Shown here: positions 8,052-15,421 of the stretch, piece after piece
Numbering within the stretch: position 1 is the stretch's first letter
Layout of the letters: the number at the start of each line of letters is the position of its first letter
NCBI RefSeq assembly: GCF_003231285.1
Contig: NZ_QKNS01000003.1
Location: 434,001 to 498,000 of the forward strand
Direction of reading: 5' to 3'
DNA length: 64,000 nucleotides
DNA from: Hymenobacter sediminis
Lineage (GTDB): Bacteria; Bacteroidota; Bacteroidia; Cytophagales; Hymenobacteraceae
Notes under the pieces: generated by a model
What the model was told of the DNA's origin: nothing
The model's input: only the letters and a program-made list of their open reading frames with translations
Databases searched by the model: none
Program-made: the position numbers and the translations under genes

Positions 8052-9245
8052 TTAGCTAACTACCGCTTGAATGGCGCGTAGCAGAGCTGCGCAGGCGTCA
8101 TCAATCTGGGCGTCAGTGATGGTCAGGGGTGGGGCGATGCGCAGGGAGTTGTCGCAGAACAAAAACCAGTCGGTAAGAATGCGCTCCTGCCAGAGGGCGT
8201 GGTCGATGATGGGCTTAAGTACCTCGAACGACTCGAACTCCACGGCCATTAGCAGGCCTTGGTTCCGTACTTCCCGAATGGCTGGGTGCACCAGCTGCCG
8301 ACGGAAGCGGGCCGCTTTTTCGGCTACGCCGGCCAGCAGGTTTTCTTCCTGAATAGTCCGCAGTGTAGCCAATGATGCCGCACACGACACCGGGTGTCCC
8401 CCAAACGTAGTGCAGTGCCCCAGAATCGGGCGGGTTTTGAAGCCCGACATAATTTCCTGGGAGGAGATGAACGCTCCAATGGGCATGCCGCCACCCATGC
8501 CTTTGGCCGTGAGCAGAATATCGGGCTCGATGCCGAACTGCTCGAAGGCCCAGAACGTGCCCGTGCGCCCAAAACCGCACTGAATTTCATCGAGGATAAG
8601 CAGGGCACCAACCTCGGTGCAGCGCTGGCGCAGAGCGGGCAGGTAACCAGGGGCGGGCACCCGCACGCCGGCCTCGCCCTGCACCGTTTCAATGACTACA
8701 GCGGCCGTGTGCTCATCTATCAGCTGCAGATCCTCGAAGTTGTTGTGGCGGAAGTGGCGCACCCCGGGCAGCAAAGGGCGGAAGGAATTCTTAAAGCCCT
8801 CGGAGCCGGTAATGCTGAGGGCACCGTGCGTGGAGCCGTGGTAGGCGTTGTAGCTGGAAAGCAGGCCCGTGCGGCCGGTGTGGCGCTTGGCCAGCTTCAG
8901 GGCCCCTTCTACGGCCTCGGTGCCGGAATTGGTGAAGTACACATTGTCGAGGTGGGCGGGCAAGGTTTGGTGTAGGGCCTCCGCGAGCTGGGCCGGCGGG
9001 GCCTGCACTACCTCGCCGTACACCATCAGGTGCAGGTATTTATCGAGCTGATCCTGAATGGCCTGGAGTACCCGCGGGTGGCGGTGACCCACGTTGCTGA
9101 CGCCAATGCCGGAAATCAAATCGAGGTAGCGCTGGCCGTCGGCGTCGTACATGTACACGCCTTCGGCGCGCTCAATTTCCAGCAGCAGCGGAAAGTCGGA
9201 GGTTTGGGCCTGGTGGCGCAGGAAAAGCTGGCGGGGAGTAAGCAT
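8052..9245 (-). CDS. Class III PLP-dependent aminotransferase
   Basis: A 397-residue class III aminotransferase of the acetylornithine/ornithine/GABA aminotransferase group. 'NSGTEAVEGALKLAKRHTGR' binds the cofactor phosphate, 'LLILDEIQCGFGRTG' supplies the Asp (residue 219) that pairs with the pyridine nitrogen, and 'LTAKGMGGGMPIGAF' carries the Schiff-base Lys248. There are no arginine-synthesis neighbours, so the substrate is undetermined: acetylornithine, 4-aminobutyrate or another omega-amine are all possible, and the gene is not named. It stands alone; the terminator downstream on the same strand belongs to the next operon. Confidence 0.88.
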   Translation of the reverse strand: MLTPRQLFLRHQAQTSDFPLLLEIERAEGVYMYDADGQRYLDLISGIGVSNVGHRHPRVLQAIQDQLDKYLHLMVYGEVVQAPPAQLAEALHQTLPAHLDNVYFTNSGTEAVEGALKLAKRHTGRTGLLSSYNAYHGSTHGALSITGSEGFKNSFRPLLPGVRHFRHNNFEDLQLIDEHTAAVVIETVQGEAGVRVPAPGYLPALRQRCTEVGALLILDEIQCGFGRTGTFWAFEQFGIEPDILLTAKGMGGGMPIGAFISSQEIMSGFKTRPILGHCTTFGGHPVSCAASLATLRTIQEENLLAGVAEKAARFRRQLVHPAIREVRNQGLLMAVEFESFEVLKPIIDHALWQERILTDWFLFCDNSLRIAPPLTITDAQIDDACAALLRAIQAVVS

Positions 9246-9357
9246 ACTAGCAGTAACAACTTCGGGGCTGCAAAGGTACAGTGGAAGCCGAGGTTTGTGG
9301 GCCCAGACGGGGTAGGAAAGACGGATGCTGTTCCAGCATTGGACTGGTGGGCCATAA

Positions 9358-9385
9358 AAAAGCGGCTGCCAGGGCAGCCGCTTTT
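9358..9385 (-). terminator. Terminator of the sigma/Spy operon
   Basis: AAAAGCGGCTGCC / GGCAGCCGCTTTT with a 2-base gap lies just after the Spy-like gene on the minus strand and ends in a run of six T on that strand. Confidence 0.8.
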
Positions 9386-9411
9386 CGCGCGCAGGAAAGG
9401 AAGGAAGAAGA

Positions 9412-9876
9412 TTAATCGTTGTTGCGGGGAGACCTGGGACGGCCGCCGCGCCGGTCGGCCACGCGCTTGATGACCTCGCGGGTGAAGTCGCGCTCTGCCG
9501 CGTAGAGCTGACCTACCTGCCGGATGCTCAAGACCTTTTCAAACTTATCGAGGTACTCCTTTTCCAGCTTCACTTCCTGCTGGCGCAGGTCCATGGCCTG
9601 GTTCAGGTTCTCCCGAATCTGCTGGTCGGAAAGCGCATCGGGCCTGGTAGTGCGCAGCTGGCGCGTGCGGCGGTTCAGGTCGCGGCGCTTGGTAGTGAAG
9701 TCGTTGTACATGGGCCAGAACTTCTGGGCCTGATCCTGGGTCAAGGAAATCTTCTCGGTGATGTAGGCAATTTTGGCGTTTTCCAGCTGGCTCAGCCGGT
9801 TGGTCTGCGCGAAAGAGGCCGTGTGTGTGGCCATGAGCACCAGCACTACCAGAAAACAACGAAGCAGGTATTTCAT
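9412..9876 (-). CDS. Spy/CpxP-like periplasmic protein
   Basis: A 154-residue secreted protein: signal peptide MKYLLRCFLVVLVLMATH (cleavage after SFAQ), then a charged, helical body rich in Lys, Arg, Glu and Gln. It contains 'ISLTQDQAQKFWPMYNDFTTKRRDLNRR', similar to the LTxxQ region of Spy/CpxP-type periplasmic chaperones and metal sensors. The C-terminus is basic (RRGGRPRSPRNND). It is the last gene of a three-gene unit behind an ECF sigma factor and a membrane-anchored anti-sigma-like protein, which suggests a role in sensing or buffering envelope stress. That role is inferred from context. Confidence 0.72.
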   Translation of the reverse strand: MKYLLRCFLVVLVLMATHTASFAQTNRLSQLENAKIAYITEKISLTQDQAQKFWPMYNDFTTKRRDLNRRTRQLRTTRPDALSDQQIRENLNQAMDLRQQEVKLEKEYLDKFEKVLSIRQVGQLYAAERDFTREVIKRVADRRGGRPRSPRNND

Positions 9877-9909
9877 GGAAGAAAAAGCGAGGGAAAATAA
9901 AAGTAAACG

Positions 9910-10365
9910 TTAGAGGAAAGTGTCCTCCGTAGGCTGGGCATCGAGGGCATCCTGCACTTCCTCGGGGGAAGCATGCAGGTAGCCTTCGGTGGGAAATTCT
10001 GGGGTAGCGGCGGGCAGCTCCGCTAGGTCAGTAAGCGTCACGCGCTGCTCACTGGCCAGCAGGTACTGCACCATTTCTTCCCGCGAAACCTGCGCCAGCG
10101 CCTCATTGGCGGAAGCAGCAGGGGTAGGGGCCGGGCTCAGAAGAAAGGAAGCGGCAAACCCGCCCAGTACTACCACCGAAGCCACAGCAGTGCGCAGGGG
10201 CCCCGACAGGGCTGCCAACCAGTGCCAGGTCGTTTGGCCCGAAGCCTCGGGCTGCACCCGCTGCATCAGGCGCGTAGGGAGCTGCTCGAAGTAGCGGTCC
10301 GGGGGCGCGGAAAGCGGCGGGTGCGGCCGGCGCCGGTGATCATCCAGACGAAAAGGGGTGTTCAT
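9910..10365 (-). CDS. Membrane protein, probable anti-sigma factor
   Basis: A 151-residue protein with one transmembrane helix ('TAVASVVVLGGFAASFLL', about residues 59-76), a short Pro/Arg-rich cytoplasmic N-terminus and an acidic periplasmic tail containing 'EEMVQYLLASEQ'. Position between an ECF sigma gene and a Spy-like gene, size and single-span topology suit an anti-sigma factor, but there is no recognisable zinc anti-sigma Cys/His motif, so the call rests on context. The gap of 154 bp after the sigma gene holds an inverted repeat and a copy of a 15-bp motif also found before the sigma gene. Confidence 0.6.
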   Translation of the reverse strand: MNTPFRLDDHRRRPHPPLSAPPDRYFEQLPTRLMQRVQPEASGQTTWHWLAALSGPLRTAVASVVVLGGFAASFLLSPAPTPAASANEALAQVSREEMVQYLLASEQRVTLTDLAELPAATPEFPTEGYLHASPEEVQDALDAQPTEDTFL

Positions 10366-10384
10366 ATCGGTTAGAGGCCCGGAA

Positions 10385-10399
10385 GGCCGAGAGGTTTAA
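10385..10399 (-). promoter_or_regulatory. Putative ECF promoter motif before the anti-sigma-like gene
   Basis: On the minus strand TTAAACCTCTCGGCC, about 20 bases before the anti-sigma-like ATG. It matches the motif at 11109-11123 at 14 of 15 positions. AAACC-type -35 elements are typical of ECF sigma factors. Confidence 0.4.
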
Positions 10400-10401
10400 T
10401 G

Positions 10402-10528
10402 AATCACTGATTGACGCGGATTATCCTTATTTCGCTGATTGCCTTTCTGTTGGTTTCTTCTTCATTAGTAGCAGATGGCAGAACATAGAAATCAACGGAA
10501 TCAACGCCGTCAGTGTCAATCAGTGATT
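10402..10528. repeat. 14-bp inverted repeat between sigma and anti-sigma-like genes
   Basis: AATCACTGATTGAC (10402-10415) is repeated inverted as GTCAATCAGTGATT (10515-10528). The right arm overlaps the last codons and stop of the sigma gene. The space between holds loosely similar AATCAACG/CGCGGATT stretches. It may be a degenerate intergenic repeat or a hairpin that lowers expression of the downstream gene. Confidence 0.6.
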
Positions 10529-11056
10529 AATGTACTGCTCAATTTTCTTGACGGCGTGGTGGTAGGAGGCTTTCAGCGCCCCTACGCTCGTGCCGGTTAC
10601 CTCGGCCATCTGCTCGTAGGGCATATCATCGTAGTAGCGCAGGTTGAAAACCAGGCGCTGTTTGTCGGGCAGGCGCAAAATGGCTTTCTGCAGCTTCAAC
10701 TCCACCTCGTCGCCGGCCAGGCTGTCGTCGGCCTCCAGCTTGGCTGCCAGCTCGGCTCCCACATCATTTAGGGGTAGGAAAAACTTGCGGCGCTTGCTTT
10801 GCAGCCAGCTCAGGCACTCGTTGGTAGCAATGCGGTAAATCCAGGTGTAAAGGGAGGCATCCTGGCGGAAGTTCTCCAAGTGGTTCCACACCTTCACGAA
10901 CACATCCTGGGTCAGGTCGTCGGCGTCATCGTGGTCCACTACCATTTTGCGCACGTGCCAGTACACCTTCTGCTGATACTTGCGCACCAGCTGGTTGAAG
11001 GCCACGTTGCGGGTGGCGGGGTCACGAAACTTGACGAGTATCTCCTGGTCTTCCAA
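10520..11056 (-). CDS. ECF (sigma-70 family) RNA polymerase sigma factor
   Basis: A 178-residue ECF sigma factor. Region 2 contains 'LVRKYQQKVYWHVRKMVVDHDDADDLTQDVFVKVW' and region 2.4 'ASLYTWIYRIATNECLSWLQSKRR'. Region 4 contains 'LPDKQRLVFNLRYYDDMPYEQMAEVTGTSVGALKASYHHAVKKI', a helix-turn-helix for the -35 element. The start is a TTG at 11056 (LEDQEILVKF), in good agreement with the usual N-terminus of this group; no upstream ATG is available in frame. It heads the sigma/anti-sigma/Spy unit and is likely autoregulated through the motif at 11109-11123. Confidence 0.92.
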   Translation of the reverse strand: MEDQEILVKFRDPATRNVAFNQLVRKYQQKVYWHVRKMVVDHDDADDLTQDVFVKVWNHLENFRQDASLYTWIYRIATNECLSWLQSKRRKFFLPLNDVGAELAAKLEADDSLAGDEVELKLQKAILRLPDKQRLVFNLRYYDDMPYEQMAEVTGTSVGALKASYHHAVKKIEQYINH

Positions 11057-11108
11057 GGGGCGCAGGCAGGGCGGGTTAGGGCAGGTTTAGCAGCTTAGAG
11101 GGGGTAGG

Positions 11109-11123
11109 GGCCGAAAGGTTTAA
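11109..11123 (-). promoter_or_regulatory. Putative ECF promoter motif before the sigma gene
   Basis: On the minus strand TTAAACCTTTCGGCC, about 50 bases before the TTG start of the ECF sigma gene. The near-identical copy at 10385-10399 lies before the anti-sigma-like gene, which suggests autoregulation. Confidence 0.45.
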
Positions 11124-11163
11124 CGGAGCCAGCGGAAAGCTATATGCAGCCGCGCCGCCCGCG

Positions 11164-11889
11164 CTACTTCGTACTGAACGACACGCCCACCGTCACGTTG
11201 GTGTTGTCGGTGGGCTTGCCTTCCAGAATGCGGTTCTCGAAGGTGTAGGTGTAAGTGCCGGTAATAGCAAAGCGCGGGGTGAAGCGCAACGCCAAGCTCG
11301 ACTGTTGCGTGACGCGGTAATCCTCGAAGTTCTGCAGGTTGGGCTGGTAGAAGGTAATAGAGTTCAGGCTGAAAACCCGGTAGGTGTAAGCCACCTTGAG
11401 GCGGGTTGAGTTGCGGGCCACCGTGCGACTGGAGCCATCCTGAAAGTAGGTAGCTTCCCGAATGATCAGGTTACTCACGGCTACCTCCCGGTTCAGCGAA
11501 TCAGTATAAATAGCCCAGCCGGGGCCAGCGCCAATCTGGTAGCGGTTATCGATGCCGCGCAGGTTGCTCCGCTCGTAGCCCCCAATGCCGTAAAAGCGGA
11601 AGCGGCCCTTCCAGTAGTAGGGAGTAGAGTTCAGCAGAAATTCGCGTTCCTTGAGCAGGCCTTCCTGCTTGCCAAACGTGAAGCTACCAGTAACCGGCGC
11701 CCCAAAGTGTAGTCCGCGTAGAAACGTAACGGAGTGCGAAGTGGAAAATAATGTGCGGTTAACCCCGCCCGATGTGTATTGCCCCGCCAGCTGCCCCGTG
11801 TAGCGAATAATGGTAGTATCGGCCTGCTGAGCGGAAGAGAGGCGGGCAAATAGCAGGAGGAGGGGTAGGAAAAAGTAAGAGAAGCGCAT
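11164..11889 (-). CDS. DUF481-like outer-membrane beta-barrel protein
   Basis: A 241-residue protein with a signal peptide (MRFSYFFLPLLLLFARLSSAQQ). It then runs as alternating amphipathic strands with many aromatic girdle residues, and ends 'NVTVGVSFSTK'. It resembles the DUF481 / YdiY group of outer-membrane proteins, whose function is not established. The start at ATG 11889 gives a clean signal peptide; an upstream in-frame start at 12051 would overlap the promoter area of the divergent zinc-ribbon gene. Not obviously part of the ECF operon, since it lies upstream of the sigma gene with its own orientation and about 100 bp between. Confidence 0.75.
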   Translation of the reverse strand: MRFSYFFLPLLLLFARLSSAQQADTTIIRYTGQLAGQYTSGGVNRTLFSTSHSVTFLRGLHFGAPVTGSFTFGKQEGLLKEREFLLNSTPYYWKGRFRFYGIGGYERSNLRGIDNRYQIGAGPGWAIYTDSLNREVAVSNLIIREATYFQDGSSRTVARNSTRLKVAYTYRVFSLNSITFYQPNLQNFEDYRVTQQSSLALRFTPRFAITGTYTYTFENRILEGKPTDNTNVTVGVSFSTK

Positions 11890-12018
11890 GCCGACGGCGG
11901 AGAGAAATCCCCAAAGTGTCTGCAAGTATAAGCCCGTAGCCGGAGGTAGGAGAAAAGGAAAGATCAGATTGGAATATATAGAAATGCTATTTTTAGCCCT
12001 CCACTCGTCCTTTCCTCT

Positions 12019-12672
12019 ATGAGCAGCATGATTCAGTTCGTCGCCAACCACGACGATTTATCGACCGACAAAGGCTTCCAGTTCAAATTCTACTGCGACA
12101 AATGCCGCAACGGACACATGTCGCGGTTTCACCCCAACGCTATTGGTATTGCCGGCGAGCTGATGCGGGCGGCAGGCAGCCTGTTCGGGGGCAGTTTCTC
12201 CAGCGCCGGTAGTGCCGCCTACCACGTGCAGCGCGCCATTGGCGGTAAGGCCCACGATGCCGCTCTGGAAAAAGCCGTGCAGGAGGGCAAAACTTACTTC
12301 AAGCAGTGCACCCGCTGCGGCCACTGGGTGTGCCCCGACGTGTGTTGGAACCACAAAGCCAGCCTCTGCGAAAGCTGCGCCCCCGACGAGCACGAGGAAC
12401 TGGCCGCCCAGCAGCGCCAGGCTGCCAGTGAGCAAATCCGCACCAAAACGCGGGAGCAGGACTACACCAAAGGCCTGGATTTCCTTAATACAGGTGGCCT
12501 TGTGCAGTGCCAAAGCTGCCAAGCTAAACTAGCCCCAGGCCAGAAGTTCTGCCCCACCTGCGGCACGCCCAACGTGGCAGCCCAAACCAAAGACAAATTC
12601 TGCGGCGACTGTGGTGCCAGCGTGAAGCCCGAGCAGCGGTTCTGCGCCGAGTGTGGCAGCAAGCAGGGGTAG
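12019..12672 (+). CDS. Zinc-ribbon protein of unknown function
   Basis: A 217-residue soluble protein dominated by Cys pairs: 'CDKC' near the N-terminus, 'CTRCGHWVC' and 'CESC' in the middle, and a C-terminal series 'CQSC...CPTC', 'CGDC...CAEC' that forms two zinc ribbons. A Gly/Ser-rich stretch (about residues 47-70) and a charged helix separate the groups. Tails of this type are often adaptors on membrane or cytoskeletal proteins, but no partner is evident. The ATG at 12019 lies just after the AT-rich divergent intergenic region. Confidence 0.72.
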   Translation: MSSMIQFVANHDDLSTDKGFQFKFYCDKCRNGHMSRFHPNAIGIAGELMRAAGSLFGGSFSSAGSAAYHVQRAIGGKAHDAALEKAVQEGKTYFKQCTRCGHWVCPDVCWNHKASLCESCAPDEHEELAAQQRQAASEQIRTKTREQDYTKGLDFLNTGGLVQCQSCQAKLAPGQKFCPTCGTPNVAAQTKDKFCGDCGASVKPEQRFCAECGSKQG

Positions 12673-12794
12673 CCTCAACTCCCTACCCCCGAACAAGAGC
12701 CGAAACCCAATCGCCGAAAAATCGTGGTGCTGGCTTACCAGCGGACCGCGCCGCCGTATGCGAAACAACTGCCCGCATACGGCAGCCGACGCCT

Positions 12795-13334
12795 ATGGAA
12801 CTGGAAGTGGAATTCAGCGGCTTGCCTTTAAGCGAAGTGGCGTACTACCTCCGGTTGGGCCTGCAACTAGAGGTAGTAACGCTGGCGGATGTCAGCGACT
12901 GGGTGGACGCGGTATTGCTCCGCGAAGAAGCGCCCGATGGCTTTTTCGTGGAGCTGTACCGGTTGTTGCGCCTGCGCCAGCCAGATGTTTCGGCCTACCT
13001 GGCCGCGGCTTTCCCACCGGCCCGCTTCTCCGTGCGGCCTGCCCTGGCGTGGCTGCAGCAACGCTTGGCGGGCGGCAGCTGGCCGCTAGGCCGCATCAAC
13101 CGGGCCCTGTACCGCCTCCGGACGCTGGTAGAATCAGAGGTAGAGGTTGGTTGGATTTACGGCCTGGCTGCCGATTATGAGCGCGCCGCCTCTGGCCCCG
13201 CCGAGGCGCTGCAGGAAGTGTACCGCGAAACCGAAGCCTTCCTGGCCTGCTACCACGACTATACCTTTGCCAACCGCGCCGAGTGGCTGTACCTGGATGC
13301 CGTGCTGCCCCAGCGCTGGGCCGGTTTGCGGTAG
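12795..13334 (+). CDS. Hypothetical protein
   Basis: A 179-residue soluble, Leu- and Ala-rich helical protein with no signal peptide, Cys motif or familiar domain. It begins 'MELEVEFSGLPLSEVAYYLRLGLQ' and contains 'REEAPDGFFVELYRLLRL' and 'ETEAFLACYHDYTFANRAEWLYLDAVLPQRW'. I do not recognise it. The ATG at 12795 is preferred to the start at 12651, which overlaps the end of the zinc-ribbon gene. It may be cotranscribed with that gene (gap 122 bp) and ends before a strong terminator. Confidence 0.6.
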   Translation: MELEVEFSGLPLSEVAYYLRLGLQLEVVTLADVSDWVDAVLLREEAPDGFFVELYRLLRLRQPDVSAYLAAAFPPARFSVRPALAWLQQRLAGGSWPLGRINRALYRLRTLVESEVEVGWIYGLAADYERAASGPAEALQEVYRETEAFLACYHDYTFANRAEWLYLDAVLPQRWAGLR

Positions 13335-13382
13335 CAGTCAGGCTACAAGGGCAGCACCTGAACACCACGCGTTTTTAAGCTG

Positions 13383-13418
13383 AAAAGCCCCTGTTGCACG
13401 TTGGCAACAGGGGCTTTT
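13383..13418. terminator. Bidirectional terminator
   Basis: Perfect 15-bp stem AAAAGCCCCTGTTGC / GCAACAGGGGCTTTT with a 6-base loop between the convergent hypothetical gene and the transketolase C-terminal gene. Confidence 0.88.
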
Positions 13419-13438
13419 CATGAACCGTCAGTTGGAAA

Positions 13439-14395
13439 CTACTTGCGGCGGGCCATTACTTTCTCCACGGCGGCCACAATGGCCTGCTCGTTGAGGCCGT
13501 ACTTTTCCATCAGCTGGTCGGGCGTGCCCGATTCCCCGAAGGAATCATTCACGGCTACCATTTCCAGGGGTAGGGGCTCCTCGCGGATGAGCAGCTGGGC
13601 GATGGAGTCGCCGAGGCCGCCGTTCATCTGGTGCTCCTCGGCCGTTACCACGCAGCGCGTCTTGCGGGCCGATTCCAGAATCAGCTGAGCATCCAGGGGC
13701 TTGATGGTGTGGATGTTGATGATTTCGGCGTTGATGCCTTTCTCGGCCAGCAGCTTGCCCGCCAGGATGGCCTTCCACACCAGGTGACCCGTAGCGAAGA
13801 TGCTCACGTCGGTACCCTCGTTCAGCACGATGCCTTTGCCTACCTCAAATTTCTGGTCGGCGGGGGTGAAGTTGGGCACTACCGGGCGGCCGAAGCGCAG
13901 GTACACCGGGCCCTCGTAGTCGGCAATGGCGATGGTAGCGGCCTTGGTCTGGTTATAGTCGCAGGGGTTGATGACCGTCATGTGGGGTAGCATCTTCATC
14001 ATCCCGATGTCCTCCAGAATCTGGTGAGTCGCGCCGTCTTCGCCCAACGTCAGGCCCGCGTGCGAAGCGCAGATCTTCACGTTCTTACCCGAGTAGGCAA
14101 TGCTCTGCCGAATCTGGTCGTACACGCGGCCCGTGCTAAAGTTGGCGAAGGTGCCGGTGAAGGGAATCTTGCCCCCGATGGTGAGGCCGGCGGCCAGACC
14201 CATCATGTTGGCCTCGGCAATGCCTACCTGGAAGAAACGCTCGGGATTGTCCTTGATGAAGGCATCCATTTTGAGCGAGCCAATGAGGTCGGCGCAGAGG
14301 GCTACCACGTTGGGATTGGTTTTGCCCAGCTCTTGCAGGCCCGCGCCAAAGCCGCTGCGGGTGTCCTTCGATTCGGTGTAGGGAAAGTCTTTCAT
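13439..14395 (-). CDS. Transketolase, C-terminal subunit
   Basis: A 318-residue protein covering the pyrimidine-binding and C-terminal domains of a transketolase, encoded separately from the N-terminal half. 'FFQVGIAEANMMGLAAGL' carries the catalytic Glu61 that activates thiamine diphosphate, and 'CASHAGLTLGEDGATHQ' and 'VVTAEEHQMNGGLGDSIAQ' are typical. Split transketolases are known in many bacteria, usually as adjacent genes. Here the partner lies about 2.6 kb upstream on the same strand, with a VWA gene and a PhyH gene between. Together the halves would interconvert sugar phosphates in the pentose phosphate pathway. Confidence 0.92.
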   Translation of the reverse strand: MKDFPYTESKDTRSGFGAGLQELGKTNPNVVALCADLIGSLKMDAFIKDNPERFFQVGIAEANMMGLAAGLTIGGKIPFTGTFANFSTGRVYDQIRQSIAYSGKNVKICASHAGLTLGEDGATHQILEDIGMMKMLPHMTVINPCDYNQTKAATIAIADYEGPVYLRFGRPVVPNFTPADQKFEVGKGIVLNEGTDVSIFATGHLVWKAILAGKLLAEKGINAEIINIHTIKPLDAQLILESARKTRCVVTAEEHQMNGGLGDSIAQLLIREEPLPLEMVAVNDSFGESGTPDQLMEKYGLNEQAIVAAVEKVMARRK

Positions 14396-14449
14396 ATGTG
14401 GAGTTGTAGGGTTCTTCGGTAGTTTACAGTCTTTGTGTTGTGTTCATGT

Positions 14450-14553
14450 TGTCATCCTGAGCAGCGCGAAGGACCTCTATAGAAGGTAACCTCATTAGGC
14501 AGAGGTAGAGGTCCTTTGTCGCTGGCTTGATACGCCACATGCTCAGGATGACA
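14450..14553. repeat. Palindromic intergenic repeat, copy 1
   Basis: Ends TGTCATCCTGAGC (14450-14462) and GCTCAGGATGACA (14541-14553), with inner arms AAGGACCTCT and AGAGGTCCTT. It belongs to the same family as the repeats at about 16.8, 23.3, 43.8, 57.0 and 57.8 kb. The right arm overlaps the 3' end of the PhyH gene and supplies its last codons and TGA stop. Confidence 0.8.
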
Positions 14554-15421
14554 GATAGTTAGCAGGCTTTAGCGGCACTTCGGCCCGCTCCCGCCACTGT
14601 AATCCTTCAGGTAGCTCAGCAGCGCTGAATTCCAGGTGAATTACGCGGCGCGGGCGGTTGCTGGTGCTACGGTTAGAGGCGTGGAGCGTCAAGGGCTGCA
14701 TCAGCATCAGGCCACCGGCTGGTACGGGGCAGGTAACGGCCTGGGGCGTATAGATTGGGTGCTGCTCATTCGGGATGACGCCGTGCCGGTGGGAGCTAGG
14801 TACTACCCGCAAGGCCCCATTGGTTTCGTTGCAATCATCGAGGTGGAGGCGCAGGGTGAAAATGCCTTCCAGAATCTGGCGGGGCGGCAGTACCGTCACC
14901 TCGCCGCTTTTACTGCTCCAGGGGCCGTAGCCGGGTAAGTCCAGCCGCCGGTCCACGCTAATCATCACATCCTGGTGCCAGGCCACCAGCCAATTGGAAC
15001 CGGCGGGCTTGTCGAAGTAAATAGCCTTGGTCAGATGGGGAGTAGCATCCGGAAACAGCGCCCCTAGCACTTCCCGCAGCCGAGGCGTCAGGAGTTGCTC
15101 CCGCAGCTGCGGAATTTCGCCCAGCAGATTGCGAATGGCAAACACGTCCTGGCTGCGCCGGAAATTAGCGGAATTAGCTTCCACACCCTCAATGGTTTGG
15201 AGCAGAGATGCTACCTCTGCCGGAGAAAAGACGCCCGGCAAGGTAGCGTGGCCTTGCTCGCGCAGGGTGTAAACGGCATCCTCTAAGCCATCCTGCGGAG
15301 TTTCACGAAGCGCTTCTGTTGCTACGCCAGGAAGTAGGCCAGCGCCAGCAGGCGAAGTGCTGCCACTGCTCTCTGCCTGACCAACCTGGGTAGGATGTTC
15401 CACTGAGGCTATATTTCTCAT
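14543..15421 (-). CDS. Phytanoyl-CoA dioxygenase (PhyH) family protein
   Basis: A 292-residue Fe(II)/2-oxoglutarate oxygenase of the PhyH family. The facial triad is visible: His149 and Asp151 in 'VAWHQDVMISVD' and distal His247 in 'LTLHASNRSTSNRPRR', with Arg258 or a neighbour as the likely 2-oxoglutarate ligand. The first 45 residues are poorly ordered. Substrate unknown. The start codon overlaps the VWA stop (ATGA), so the two are likely translationally coupled. The last residues (LSS) and stop come from the arm of a palindromic repeat. Confidence 0.85.
   Translation of the reverse strand: MRNIASVEHPTQVGQAESSGSTSPAGAGLLPGVATEALRETPQDGLEDAVYTLREQGHATLPGVFSPAEVASLLQTIEGVEANSANFRRSQDVFAIRNLLGEIPQLREQLLTPRLREVLGALFPDATPHLTKAIYFDKPAGSNWLVAWHQDVMISVDRRLDLPGYGPWSSKSGEVTVLPPRQILEGIFTLRLHLDDCNETNGALRVVPSSHRHGVIPNEQHPIYTPQAVTCPVPAGGLMLMQPLTLHASNRSTSNRPRRVIHLEFSAAELPEGLQWRERAEVPLKPANYLSS

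Noticed and set aside
8052..9245. Naming the aminotransferase argD
   Set aside because: Residues are shared by several class III enzymes and no arginine genes lie nearby.
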